Of a DNA stretch of 6,706 nucleotides, positions 1 through 6,401 are shown piece by piece. Position 1 is the stretch's first letter. Each line of letters starts with the position of its first letter. The position numbers and the translations under genes are program-made. This DNA is from Rhizobium sp. LCM 4573 (lineage in GTDB: Bacteria; Pseudomonadota; Alphaproteobacteria; Rhizobiales; Rhizobiaceae): contig NZ_MDDW01000003.1 in NCBI RefSeq assembly GCF_001854865.1, positions 96,237 to 102,942 of the forward strand, given 5' to 3'. The notes under the pieces were generated by a model. That model was not told the origin of the DNA. It saw only the letters and a program-made list of their open reading frames with translations, and made no database searches.

Positions 1-1
1 G

Positions 2-925
2 GTCAGCCTGAAGCCTCTGTTCGATCTCAATGAACGATTCAGGCTGATGGACAAGTTCGGGGGCTATCAGCAGGTGCTGACACCCTCGATGCCCGCCTTC
101 GACGAGATCGCCGATGCTCAGGAGGCGGCAGCCCTGGCCCGGATCATGAACGACGGTCTGGCAAAATTGGTGCAGCTCTTTCCGGACCGCTTCCCGTACT
201 TCGTGGCAGGAATTGCGATGACGGACGAGAATACCGCGGTCTCGGAGATCGAAAGGGCGATCCAGCTCGGCGCAATCGGGTTTCAGTTGCCCACGCATGT
301 CAGGGGTGCCGCTCTCGATCAGGAAAGGTTTTCCGGGATCTGGGACGCACTCGCCGCCACAGGCCGGCCGATCTGGCTTCATCCGATCAAGGGGCCAACG
401 GCCGATTATCCCACGGAGGAGAAGTCCAAATTCGAGATCTGGTGGTGCTTTGGCTGGCCTTACGAATCGACCGTCGCGATGTCGCGGATCGCGCTTTCGG
501 GTCTGTTCGACCGCCATCCCCATCTCAGAATCATTACCCACCATATGGGCGGTATGATTCCGTTCTTCTCCGGACGCATCGAACAGGGCCTGGGTTTGGA
601 GATGGGAGCACGAACGCCGCCTTCCGATGCACATCTGCTTCCAAGCGACCTGAAACACCCCGTATCGAAGTATTTCAAGGCATTCTATGGCGACACTTCC
701 CTTTCGGGAGCGGCCGGCGCGCTTCAATGCGGCATCGATTTCTTCGGCTTCGACCATGTGGTCTTCGCCACCGATTTCCCGTTCGACGCCGAGGGCGGGT
801 CGTATCTCGTCCGAGAGACCCTCCGTTCATTCAATACGGCAGGAATGTCGCAGGACCAGATCTGGACCATCGGGAACCGGAACATCCATGCGCTCGCAAA
901 GCCTTCCTTCAATTCGCAATTCTGA
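2..925 (+). CDS. ACMSD-like amidohydrolase-family protein (5' truncated)
   Basis: This is a metal-dependent amidohydrolase of the ACMSD-like (Amidohydro_2) group, whose members decarboxylate or hydrolyse aromatic or muconate-type acids in the cytoplasm. The frame is open from base 2, and the codons before the ATG at 47 (PLFDLNERFRL) read smoothly into family sequence, so the true start lies outside the window and the ATG at 47 is internal. Counting from that Met, visible motifs are the PIWLHP histidine (about 112), ITHHMGG histidines (165-166) and ATDFPF aspartate (243). These match the later metal ligands of ACMSD-family enzymes. The N-terminal HxH metal motif should lie upstream of the window and cannot be checked. 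A WWCFGWPYE segment (about 132-140) precedes the second ligand. The visible C-terminal part appears intact. A TetR gene follows, which suggests regulated catabolism. Family assignment is strong; the substrate is unknown. Confidence 0.88.
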   Translation, partial: VSLKPLFDLNERFRLMDKFGGYQQVLTPSMPAFDEIADAQEAAALARIMNDGLAKLVQLFPDRFPYFVAGIAMTDENTAVSEIERAIQLGAIGFQLPTHVRGAALDQERFSGIWDALAATGRPIWLHPIKGPTADYPTEEKSKFEIWWCFGWPYESTVAMSRIALSGLFDRHPHLRIITHHMGGMIPFFSGRIEQGLGLEMGARTPPSDAHLLPSDLKHPVSKYFKAFYGDTSLSGAAGALQCGIDFFGFDHVVFATDFPFDAEGGSYLVRETLRSFNTAGMSQDQIWTIGNRNIHALAKPSFNSQF

Positions 926-1005
926 TCTGCGAAACAGGCTGCACGGGAGCGATGCGAGGGCACAACTGGTCGTCTCCAATGTCTGGACTATAGTGGATTT
1001 GGGAA

Positions 1006-1025
1006 AGCTGCTTGAGGAAGCAGCT
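1006..1025. repeat. Perfect 8-bp hairpin before the TetR gene
   Basis: AGCTGCTT and AAGCAGCT form a perfect 8-bp inverted repeat around a GAGG loop. It lies about 80 bp after the amidohydrolase stop and about 70 bp before the TetR start. No T-run follows on the + strand, so it is a poor intrinsic terminator. It may be a weak terminator, an mRNA structure or a regulator site. The same gap also holds an ACTATAGT palindrome (987-994) and a GGTCG-N10-CGACC inverted repeat (1039-1058) that could be a TetR-type operator. The structure is seen directly; the function is inference. Confidence 0.35.
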
Positions 1026-1097
1026 CGAGGTTGGACTTGGTCGATCGCTCCGACGACCCCCTGACCGCCTCTATTTTTAGTGAAAGGCTGACGCCCA

Positions 1098-1781
1098 ATG
1101 GCGCGACGTAAATTGAACGCATCCGGGTCTGAGGAAGCTATGCAGGCGGACGCCTTCACAAAGTTCCGCGATGCCGACCGATCGAAGAAATTAATTCTCG
1201 AAGTGGCGGGGGTTGAATTCGCCGAGCACGGGCTCGGCGGTGCGCGCATGGCGCGGATTGCCGAGCGAGCGAACATCGACAAGAAGTTGATCTTCTATTA
1301 CTTCGACAACAAGGAACGGCTGTATACGGAGGTTCTCGCCGACGCTTACGCAAAGATCCGCAGGGCGGAATCCGAACTCCATCTGACAGAACTAGACCCT
1401 TCGGAAGCGGTATGCCGTTTGGCCGAGTTCACCTGGAACTACTACGTCGAAAACCCGGAATTCATCACCTTTCTCAATAGCGAGAACCTGCATCGGGCGC
1501 GGCACATACAGACGCTACCAAACATCCAGAACCTTAACTCCCCTCTTGTCTCGATGTTGGGATCCATTCTCAAGCGCGGAGAGGAGCAGGGAACATTCAA
1601 GAAGAATATCGACCCGATCCAGCTATACATCTCTATCGCCGCGCTATCGTATTTCTATCTCTCGAACAATTACACGCTCTCCGCGATCTTCGGGAGAAAT
1701 CTCCTGAGTGAAGAGGCCCGGTTGGAACGACTGGATCACATAAAGCAATTCGTCCTCAGCTACGTCACTCTTCCCTCCTAA
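1098..1781 (+). CDS. TetR/AcrR-family transcriptional regulator
   Basis: This is a one-component DNA-binding regulator of 227 aa, within the usual TetR size range. The N-terminal helix-turn-helix domain spans about residues 29-80, with the recognition part around GGARMARIAERANIDKKLI and the typical YYFDNKERLY that follows. The rest is a helical ligand-binding and dimerisation domain. Its pattern (NPEFITFLNSENL, then DPIQLYISIAALSYFYLSNNYTL) resembles RutR/YcdC-like C-terminal domains. The ATG at 1098 has AAGG about 10 bp upstream. An in-frame ATG at 1140 is preceded by GAGGAA at closer spacing and would remove 14 poorly conserved residues, so it is a real alternative start. The gene is co-directional with the amidohydrolase and probably represses that gene or its pathway. 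The ligand is unknown. Confidence 0.9.
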   Translation: MARRKLNASGSEEAMQADAFTKFRDADRSKKLILEVAGVEFAEHGLGGARMARIAERANIDKKLIFYYFDNKERLYTEVLADAYAKIRRAESELHLTELDPSEAVCRLAEFTWNYYVENPEFITFLNSENLHRARHIQTLPNIQNLNSPLVSMLGSILKRGEEQGTFKKNIDPIQLYISIAALSYFYLSNNYTLSAIFGRNLLSEEARLERLDHIKQFVLSYVTLPS

Positions 1782-2006
1782 TCCAGGCCCCTCGCAAACT
1801 TGTTTTGATGTTGTCGCATCGCGCGCAGCCGCAAATTGCTTGCCATAAAAAACAAACATGCTACTCAGTCTCAAGTTTAAAGGCGGGCGGGCCGACGTTT
1901 GGCCATGGCCTCCGAACGCCGTTGGAGGGACTGATACCATGTTCCATCGCAATGTTTTGTCGGTACAGGTACCCTCCCCCCTCTTAAGCATGCGCGGATC
2001 GCGGCC
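1782..2006. promoter_or_regulatory. Intergenic region upstream of the AraC gene
   Basis: This 225-bp gap separates the catabolic module from the siderophore module and must hold the AraC promoter, but no convincing -35/-10 pair could be assigned. Visible structure includes an A-rich tract (about 1845-1857). There is also a hairpin at 1909-1928 (CCTCC and AAC against GTT and GGAGG, one bulged G, GCC loop). A GGTAC-AG-GTACC inverted repeat sits at 1962-1973, about 35 bp before the GTG start. The last could be an autoregulatory site. A 60-codon open frame at 1805-1987 shows no protein-like features and is not called. Confidence 0.3.
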
Positions 2007-2900
2007 GTGAACTACCGGCACTCCATGACCTGCTATACCGAAGGCATTCGGCCGGTCGCGCCGGTCCAATGGCGCGGTCTGGACGGCATGATGAGCGTTT
2101 TCTGGGATGCGGAAGGCCAGTCCGGGGCAAGGGCCTACTATCTGTCACCCGATCCGCGGATCGTGATCTTCTTCAACGACGTGTCGCCCCATATCAGGAT
2201 GTCCAACCGAGAGGGAGGTTTCGGTCAGCATGACCGGCCGATGACCCGCGCGCTCTACGTGCCCGCCGGGGTCCCCCTATGGACGAATTTCACATCCACG
2301 CATCGCTTCTCGCATCTCGACCTGCATTTGCACAAGGACCGGCTCTTGAGGTTCCTGTCACCTTCTGTGGGAACTTCAGCCGCGCTCGCAGCCTTGCGCC
2401 GCCCAGTAGAAATTCAGGATGTTCGTGTCATCGAGACGCTTGCGAGCCTGGTGGTCGATGAAGTCTCGAACCCATCCAAACATCCGGTATTTGCCGAAAG
2501 CCTTGTGGGCAGCATCGTTGCCGGGCTTCTCGATATCCCCGAACATGGCGCGGAGCCGACAAACGGCAGGCTGACACAGGCGCAGATGAAGAAACTCATC
2601 TCGCGCGTCAACGACCGCCCCGATTGCCGCCTCACCGTCGCCGAAATGGCCGGGACCGTCGGCTTGTCGGAAAGCTGGTTTGCCAATGTCTTCAAGCAGA
2701 CGACAGGCAAGACGCCGCTGCAATGGCAGCTCGGAAGACGCATCGAGCTTGCCCAAAAGCTGCTGTCGGAAAGCGATCTTACCGTGGCGGACATCGCGGC
2801 CCAGCTTGGATTTTCCGATCAGGCCCACCTGACGAAGGCCTTCCGGCAGATCGCGGGGGAAACACCGGCTGCCTGGCGGCGCCTGCAGCAGCATCGCTGA
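2007..2900 (+). CDS. AraC-family transcriptional regulator of the siderophore locus
   Basis: This AraC/XylS-family regulator has 297 aa, normal for the family. The C-terminal DNA-binding domain covers about residues 195-295 and has two helix-turn-helix units. The first is near 209-229 (LTVAEMAGTVGLSESWFANVFK). The second is near 258-279, followed by the family signature region ADIAAQLGFSDQAHLTKAFR with GETPAAWRR. The N-terminal half (about 25-115) includes RALYVPAGVPLW and HLDLHLHKDRL, which look like a cupin-type effector domain. The start is uncertain. GTG at 2007 is the first possible start after an in-frame stop at 1932, and ATG at 2025 is the alternative; neither has a clear Shine-Dalgarno sequence. 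Tandem stops TGA-TAA close the gene. It converges on the siderophore receptor gene, and such regulators (PchR, AlcR and YbtA are the known pattern) activate uptake genes when the siderophore is present. That role is inferred from context. Confidence 0.9.
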   Translation: MNYRHSMTCYTEGIRPVAPVQWRGLDGMMSVFWDAEGQSGARAYYLSPDPRIVIFFNDVSPHIRMSNREGGFGQHDRPMTRALYVPAGVPLWTNFTSTHRFSHLDLHLHKDRLLRFLSPSVGTSAALAALRRPVEIQDVRVIETLASLVVDEVSNPSKHPVFAESLVGSIVAGLLDIPEHGAEPTNGRLTQAQMKKLISRVNDRPDCRLTVAEMAGTVGLSESWFANVFKQTTGKTPLQWQLGRRIELAQKLLSESDLTVADIAAQLGFSDQAHLTKAFRQIAGETPAAWRRLQQHR

Positions 2901-2908
2901 TAATTAAG

Positions 2909-2945
2909 AATTGTCCCGCCCGCAAATGCTGCGGGCAGGACAATT
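2909..2945. terminator. Hairpin terminator between convergent AraC and receptor genes
   Basis: Arms at 2909-2924 and 2930-2945 pair over 16 bp with a single C-A mismatch, around a 5-nt loop (AATGC). The hairpin fills the 48-bp gap between the two convergent stop codons. Read on the - strand it is followed by the T-rich AATTCTTAATTA, so it should terminate the receptor transcript well. On the + strand the stretch after the stem (GTCTCACC) has no T-run, so termination of the AraC transcript may be weaker. Confidence 0.75.
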
Positions 2946-2948
2946 GTC

Positions 2949-5072
2949 TCACCAAGTCTGGCGCAGCGTCGCGTAGATCGCGCGTCCGGGATTATAATAA
3001 ATCCCGCCGCTATCCTGGCTGGCGACGTGCTTCTCGTCGAACAGATTGCTGAAGTTCAACTGAAACGTCGTGTTCTCCTGGATCTTGTAGGTGAAGGCAG
3101 CATCGAAAACGACGGCGCTGTCCGAAGATGTCGTATTGCCGATGTTCATGTAATAGGAATCCGTGTAGCGAGCCCCGATCCCGAACGTCATGTCTCCACG
3201 CATGCCGTTTCCTGGTAGCGTGTAGGTGCCCCATACCGAAGCCGTATGCTTGGGAACGCGCATGAGACGGTTCCCATCGTTCGCTCCGCCCGGCTCCTCT
3301 ATCTTGGAATCGATGTAGCTATAGGCCGCGATCAGGCTGATATTATCCGTTACTTCGGCTTTGGCTTCGAGCTCGATGCCGCGATGCCGAACCTTTTCGA
3401 CCGATGTCGGCAGATACGAGACACTGTCGTAGACGGTAATGTTCCCCTTCGTCAGGTCGTAGACGGAGGCGGTGAACAAGGCAGGAAAGGCATCCGGCCG
3501 ATACTTGATGCCCGCCTCATACTGCTTGCCGGTCGTGGGATCGCTCCCGATACCGGGAGGTGCCGCGGACTCGGCATAGCTTGCATAGGCCGCCAGTTCC
3601 TCGGTGATTTTGTAGCTCAGGCCGAACCGCTTGGTGAACTCGCTGTGATCATCGGCCTCAGTGGCGCCTGAGAACAGGTCCGTTTCACTCAGATCAAGCC
3701 AGTCGTTGCGCAGGCCGACGCTTGCGGTCAGCCTGTCGGAGAAGGTCAGTTCCTGCTGCAGATAGATTGCCTTGGTCTTTTGGTCGTTTCGCGTTCCGGA
3801 ATTGGGCGCCGTCGAGATAGGGCCACCCGAATAGGTCGGGTTCTCCCAATTGATGGGAGGAGCGCCAGGAATGTAAAGGCCGTAATTTTCCGAATTGAAA
3901 TTGTTGTATTCGATACCGGCAAGTGTGCGGCTATCGACATTGTCGATACTCGTCTCATAAACCAGGTTCGCATCGATGATGAACTGTTCGGTCGACTTGT
4001 CGCTGCCAAAGTAATAGCGGTCTGCCAGGTTCGAACCATCGGTCCGCGTGGTGGAAAGATAGGCGCCACCGAACGCATCGCGCGACCTGCTATAGCGGGC
4101 GTTGGAACCGAAGCTCCATCCGTTGCCGAAATCATGATCGAACATGAGGCTATACGAGTTGCGGTTCGTGGTTCTGAAATAGTAGTCCGGCTCTCCGAAG
4201 AAGCGGTCTCTGTCAAAATTAGTACCGAGCGGGTGCCCACCGCTACCCGGAACGCCATCCTTGTTCAGATGGTCGAAAACGAATGAAAGGCTGGTCATAT
4301 CGGTGGGACGCCATGTCAGCCCCCCCATGATGAACTTCTCGTCGTCCCGCGAATAGTCGTATTCGGCATCCGCTCCCTGGAGCTTGCCGGTCAGGCGATA
4401 GGAAAGGGTGTCGTCCGCTGTGATATTGTCTCCGAAATCCAGACCGACTTCCTTGTGATTGAACGAGCCGCCGGTGACGTAGGCTTCGCCGAAGCGCTCG
4501 CTCTTGGGCAGCTTCGTCACATAATTGACCGAGCCGCCGGGTTCCGACGCTCCGAAGCCCGCGGAACTGGTGCCCTTCAGCACCTCGATGCGCTCATAGG
4601 CATAAGGCTCTTCCCGAACTCCACCGAACGTCCTGCCGATGGCCAAGCCGTCGCGATATGTATAGGGGGTAAAGCCGCGGATATCGAAATAGTCATAACG
4701 ATCATCCGAACCGTAAAAGTCGGTCACCACGCCGGCGGTATATTGCACGACCTGTTCGATGCTGGTGGCGCCGCGCTCCTCGATTTCCTTGGAAGTGATG
4801 ACGGAGACGGATGCAGGCGTTTCAAGAATGTCCGTGGGCAACTTGCCGGCGCCTGTGCTGCGCGTCGCGACAATCGAATTCGCATCGTCGTCGCGCGCAG
4901 CACCTTGAACGGTGATCGTCTCGAGGACCGTGCCGGCACCCGTATCTTCGACCTCCTGAGCCAGCAAGGAAATCGGCGTGAGGGCGACGAGCGCCGTGCA
5001 GCCGAGAAGTACCGCTCTGCGATAGCGTGCGAGGGTCTGCCCGTTCTTGCCGCCTGCTTTTTTGATGTCCAT
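2949..5072 (-). CDS. TonB-dependent siderophore receptor (FhuA/FoxA-type)
   Basis: This outer-membrane gated channel imports a ferric siderophore using TonB-ExbBD energy. It has 707 aa, normal for receptors without an N-terminal signalling domain. A signal peptide covers about residues 1-38: a basic start with YRR, a hydrophobic VLLGCTALVALTPISLLA core, and likely cleavage near LLA-Q. A TonB box-like ETITVQ lies at 51-56. The plug domain (about 78-190) contains ETPASVSVIT, FDIRGF and the GASEPGGSVNYVTKLP motif typical of siderophore receptors. The remainder is a beta-barrel with many aromatic strand ends, a NLFDEKHV motif near the C-terminus, and a terminal Trp. The ATG has GGAA 8 bp upstream. 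No STN domain is present, so ECF-sigma surface signalling is unlikely, and the AraC neighbour is the probable regulator. The gene is divergent from the binding protein. The siderophore cannot be named; ferrichrome- or ferrioxamine-like hydroxamates are plausible. Confidence 0.93.
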   Translation of the reverse strand: MDIKKAGGKNGQTLARYRRAVLLGCTALVALTPISLLAQEVEDTGAGTVLETITVQGAARDDDANSIVATRSTGAGKLPTDILETPASVSVITSKEIEERGATSIEQVVQYTAGVVTDFYGSDDRYDYFDIRGFTPYTYRDGLAIGRTFGGVREEPYAYERIEVLKGTSSAGFGASEPGGSVNYVTKLPKSERFGEAYVTGGSFNHKEVGLDFGDNITADDTLSYRLTGKLQGADAEYDYSRDDEKFIMGGLTWRPTDMTSLSFVFDHLNKDGVPGSGGHPLGTNFDRDRFFGEPDYYFRTTNRNSYSLMFDHDFGNGWSFGSNARYSRSRDAFGGAYLSTTRTDGSNLADRYYFGSDKSTEQFIIDANLVYETSIDNVDSRTLAGIEYNNFNSENYGLYIPGAPPINWENPTYSGGPISTAPNSGTRNDQKTKAIYLQQELTFSDRLTASVGLRNDWLDLSETDLFSGATEADDHSEFTKRFGLSYKITEELAAYASYAESAAPPGIGSDPTTGKQYEAGIKYRPDAFPALFTASVYDLTKGNITVYDSVSYLPTSVEKVRHRGIELEAKAEVTDNISLIAAYSYIDSKIEEPGGANDGNRLMRVPKHTASVWGTYTLPGNGMRGDMTFGIGARYTDSYYMNIGNTTSSDSAVVFDAAFTYKIQENTTFQLNFSNLFDEKHVASQDSGGIYYNPGRAIYATLRQTW

Positions 5073-5074
5073 AG

Positions 5075-5093
5075 ATTAAATTCCAAAATTAAT
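5075..5093. promoter_or_regulatory. AT-rich 19-bp imperfect palindrome, possible iron-regulator operator
   Basis: ATTAAATTCCAAAATTAAT is an imperfect palindrome centred on base 5084, with 7 of 9 arm positions paired. It covers the receptor Shine-Dalgarno region. Fur and Irr sites are also about 19 bp and AT-rich, so an iron-responsive operator fits the gene's role. The sequence does not closely match a Fur or Irr consensus, and AT-rich start regions give such palindromes by chance. Confidence 0.25.
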
Positions 5094-5110
5094 GTTGCTG
5101 TCGCAGGCAG

Positions 5111-5151
5111 TCGGCAATGATGAGCCCGGCATTGCCGAAGGGCTTGCCGGG
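5111..5151. repeat. Cluster of TTGCCG elements and overlapping inverted repeats
   Basis: TTGCCG occurs twice as a direct repeat (5132-5137 and 5144-5149, 12 bp apart) and once inverted as CGGCAA (5112-5117). The inverted copy extends to a perfect 8-bp pair, TCGGCAAT (5111-5118) with ATTGCCGA (5131-5138). A second 7-bp pair, CCCGGCA (5125-5131) with TGCCGGG (5145-5151), overlaps it, so the two stems are probably alternatives. The position, about 40-80 bp before the receptor start, suits an activator site for the AraC protein. The repeats are seen directly; the role is inference. Confidence 0.4.
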
Positions 5152-5249
5152 AGCACCATCGCACGCATCTGCGGGCCCGGTACGACCGAGTTTCCCCGGA
5201 CTGCCGGCCCCGTCAGCTGGATTTCATGCCCCTCGCCTCTTCCACTAAC

Positions 5250-5278
5250 TTGAGACGATTTGTCCAGTATTGTAAATT
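5250..5278 (+). promoter_or_regulatory. Candidate sigma70-like promoter for the binding protein-permease operon
   Basis: TTGAGA (5250-5255), a 17-bp spacer and TAAATT (5273-5278) match the -35 and -10 consensus at 5/6 and 4/6 positions. It lies in the most AT-rich stretch of the divergent gap. Transcription would start near 5285, giving a leader of roughly 120 nt before the ATG at 5403. No experimental support is available. Confidence 0.35.
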
Positions 5279-5389
5279 TCCCTGTTTTTGTACGAATCTA
5301 CGGAAACTTCGCCGCGCTTTCGGTGGTGCGCGGGCATCGGAGTTGACGTTGCTCGATAAACCTGAAACGGAAAGTCCACTTCAAACCAT

Positions 5390-5395
5390 GGAGGG
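5390..5395 (+). promoter_or_regulatory. Ribosome-binding site that fixes the binding-protein start
   Basis: GGAGGG lies 7 nt before the ATG at 5403. That ATG directly opens a clean signal peptide. In-frame starts further upstream, at 5226 and 5388, have no such site, and the 5226 form would put about 59 unrelated residues before the signal peptide. Confidence 0.8.
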
Positions 5396-5402
5396 CTTGC
5401 CG

Positions 5403-6401
5403 ATGTTGCGGTTCTTTCGTTCTTCCGTGCCATTGGCCGCGATATGCCTCATGATTGCAGGCTTCGGCTGGGCATGGGCAGATGAAACCACCTCGTACCC
5501 GATCACCATCAAGCATGCGCTCGGTACAACGACCATCACCAAGAAGCCTCAGCGGATAGCGACCGTAGCCTGGGCGAACCATGAAGTGCCGCTGGCGCTC
5601 GGTATCGTTCCCGTGGGCTTTGCCTCGGCCAATTTCGGCGATGACGATGGCGACGGGCTGCTGCCATGGGTGGCGAAAAGGCTTACAGAACTCGGGGCCG
5701 AAAAGCCGGTGCTTTTCGATGAAGGCGACGGGATCGATTTCGAGGCGGTCGCCGCAACCCGGCCCGATGTGATCCTGGCCGCTTATTCCGGATTGAGCCA
5801 ATCGGATTACGACACGCTGAGCCAGATTGCTCCGGTCGTTGCCTATCCTTCATCCGCCTGGGGGATTGACTGGCGCGAGATGATCCGCTTCAACAGCGCC
5901 GGGCTGGGCATGGCGGCCGAGGGCGACGCGTTGATCAAGCGGATCGAGGGTGAAATCGCCGAAGTCGTCGGACGGCATTCCGAGCTTAAGGGCAAGTCGG
6001 CGATGTTCATCACCCATCTGGACACCACCAACCTCAGCACCGTCAATTTCTACACGACCAACGACACACGAGTGAAATTCTTTCAGGATCTGGGACTTGG
6101 CTCTCCACAAAGCGTGGTCGAGGCATCGAAGCCGGGACAATATTCGGGCGGGATCAGCGCCGAACGGATCGATGCCTTCGACGATGTGGATATCGTCGTG
6201 ACCTATGGAGGCAAGGATTTGCGGGCCGCATTGGCCGCCGATCCCCTGATGTCTCGAATGCCTGCCGTCAAGCATGACGCAGTGGTCATGCTCGGCCGTG
6301 ATCCGCTGGGTACGGCGGCCAATCCGACACCGCTGTCGATCCCGTGGGTTCTGAACGACTACGTGGACCTGCTGGCCAAAGCCTCCGCAAGAAGCGAATG
6401 A
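5403..6401 (+). CDS. Iron-siderophore ABC transporter periplasmic binding protein (FecB/FhuD-like)
   Basis: This class III solute-binding protein captures ferric siderophore in the periplasm and delivers it to the FecCD-type permease encoded next. It has 332 aa, normal for the family. The signal peptide covers residues 1-26: basic LRFFR, a hydrophobic core, and an AWA-DE cleavage site. There is no lipobox cysteine, so it is a soluble Gram-negative periplasmic form. Family features include [22 protein letters not shown] (about 34-55), the first-lobe [14 protein letters not shown] (119-132), [10 protein letters not shown] (141-150) and the second-lobe [18 protein letters not shown] (253-270). 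An N-terminal acidic stretch GDDDGDG (79-85) lies in the first lobe. The frame is open back to 5226, but the start at 5403 is preferred for its ribosome-binding site and signal peptide. The stop overlaps the permease start. The ligand is unknown. Confidence 0.92.
   Translation: MLRFFRSSVPLAAICLMIAGFGWAWADETTSYPITIKHALGTTTITKKPQRIATVAWANHEVPLALGIVPVGFASANFGDDDGDGLLPWVAKRLTELGAEKPVLFDEGDGIDFEAVAATRPDVILAAYSGLSQSDYDTLSQIAPVVAYPSSAWGIDWREMIRFNSAGLGMAAEGDALIKRIEGEIAEVVGRHSELKGKSAMFITHLDTTNLSTVNFYTTNDTRVKFFQDLGLGSPQSVVEASKPGQYSGGISAERIDAFDDVDIVVTYGGKDLRAALAADPLMSRMPAVKHDAVVMLGRDPLGTAANPTPLSIPWVLNDYVDLLAKASARSE

Larger units (their letters stand above)
5073..5402. promoter_or_regulatory. Divergent control region, receptor versus binding protein
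   Basis: This 330-bp gap separates two divergent uptake genes and must hold promoters in both directions. The receptor-proximal part (about 5095-5230) is GC-rich with several overlapping inverted repeats. The part at about 5240-5300 is AT-richer and holds the best promoter candidate toward the binding protein. The related words CGGAAACTTC (5301-5310) and CGGAAAGTCC (5368-5377) form a loose direct repeat. No good promoter for the receptor could be assigned: the nearest pair, TTGCCG-N17-CATTAA on the - strand, would start transcription inside the ribosome-binding site. No convincing small gene was seen here. Confidence 0.6.

Noticed and set aside
47..49. ATG at 47 as the amidohydrolase start
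   Set aside because: The frame is open to base 2 with family-like sequence before it, and the N-terminal metal motif would be missing; the gene is cut by the window edge.
1805..1987. 60-codon open frame between the TetR and AraC genes
   Set aside because: It has no ribosome-binding site, no recognisable domain and unusual composition; the region is better read as the AraC upstream region.
3246..3671. 141-codon open frame on the + strand inside the receptor gene
   Set aside because: It is antisense to the clear beta-barrel coding sequence of the TonB receptor and shows no family features. The other + strand frames at 3780-4286 and 4455-5120 are rejected for the same reason.
5089..5117. TTGCCG-N17-CATTAA on the - strand as the receptor promoter
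   Set aside because: The -10 match is poor, and the predicted start would fall inside the GGAA ribosome-binding site, leaving an unusable leader.
5117..5251. Short proline-rich open frame (MMSPALPKGLPG...) in the divergent gap
   Set aside because: It has no Shine-Dalgarno sequence, and its composition follows from the GC-rich inverted repeats.
5343..5348. TTGACG as a -35 box for the binding-protein gene
   Set aside because: No acceptable -10 lies 16-18 bp downstream; the TTGAGA/TAAATT pair at 5250-5278 fits better.
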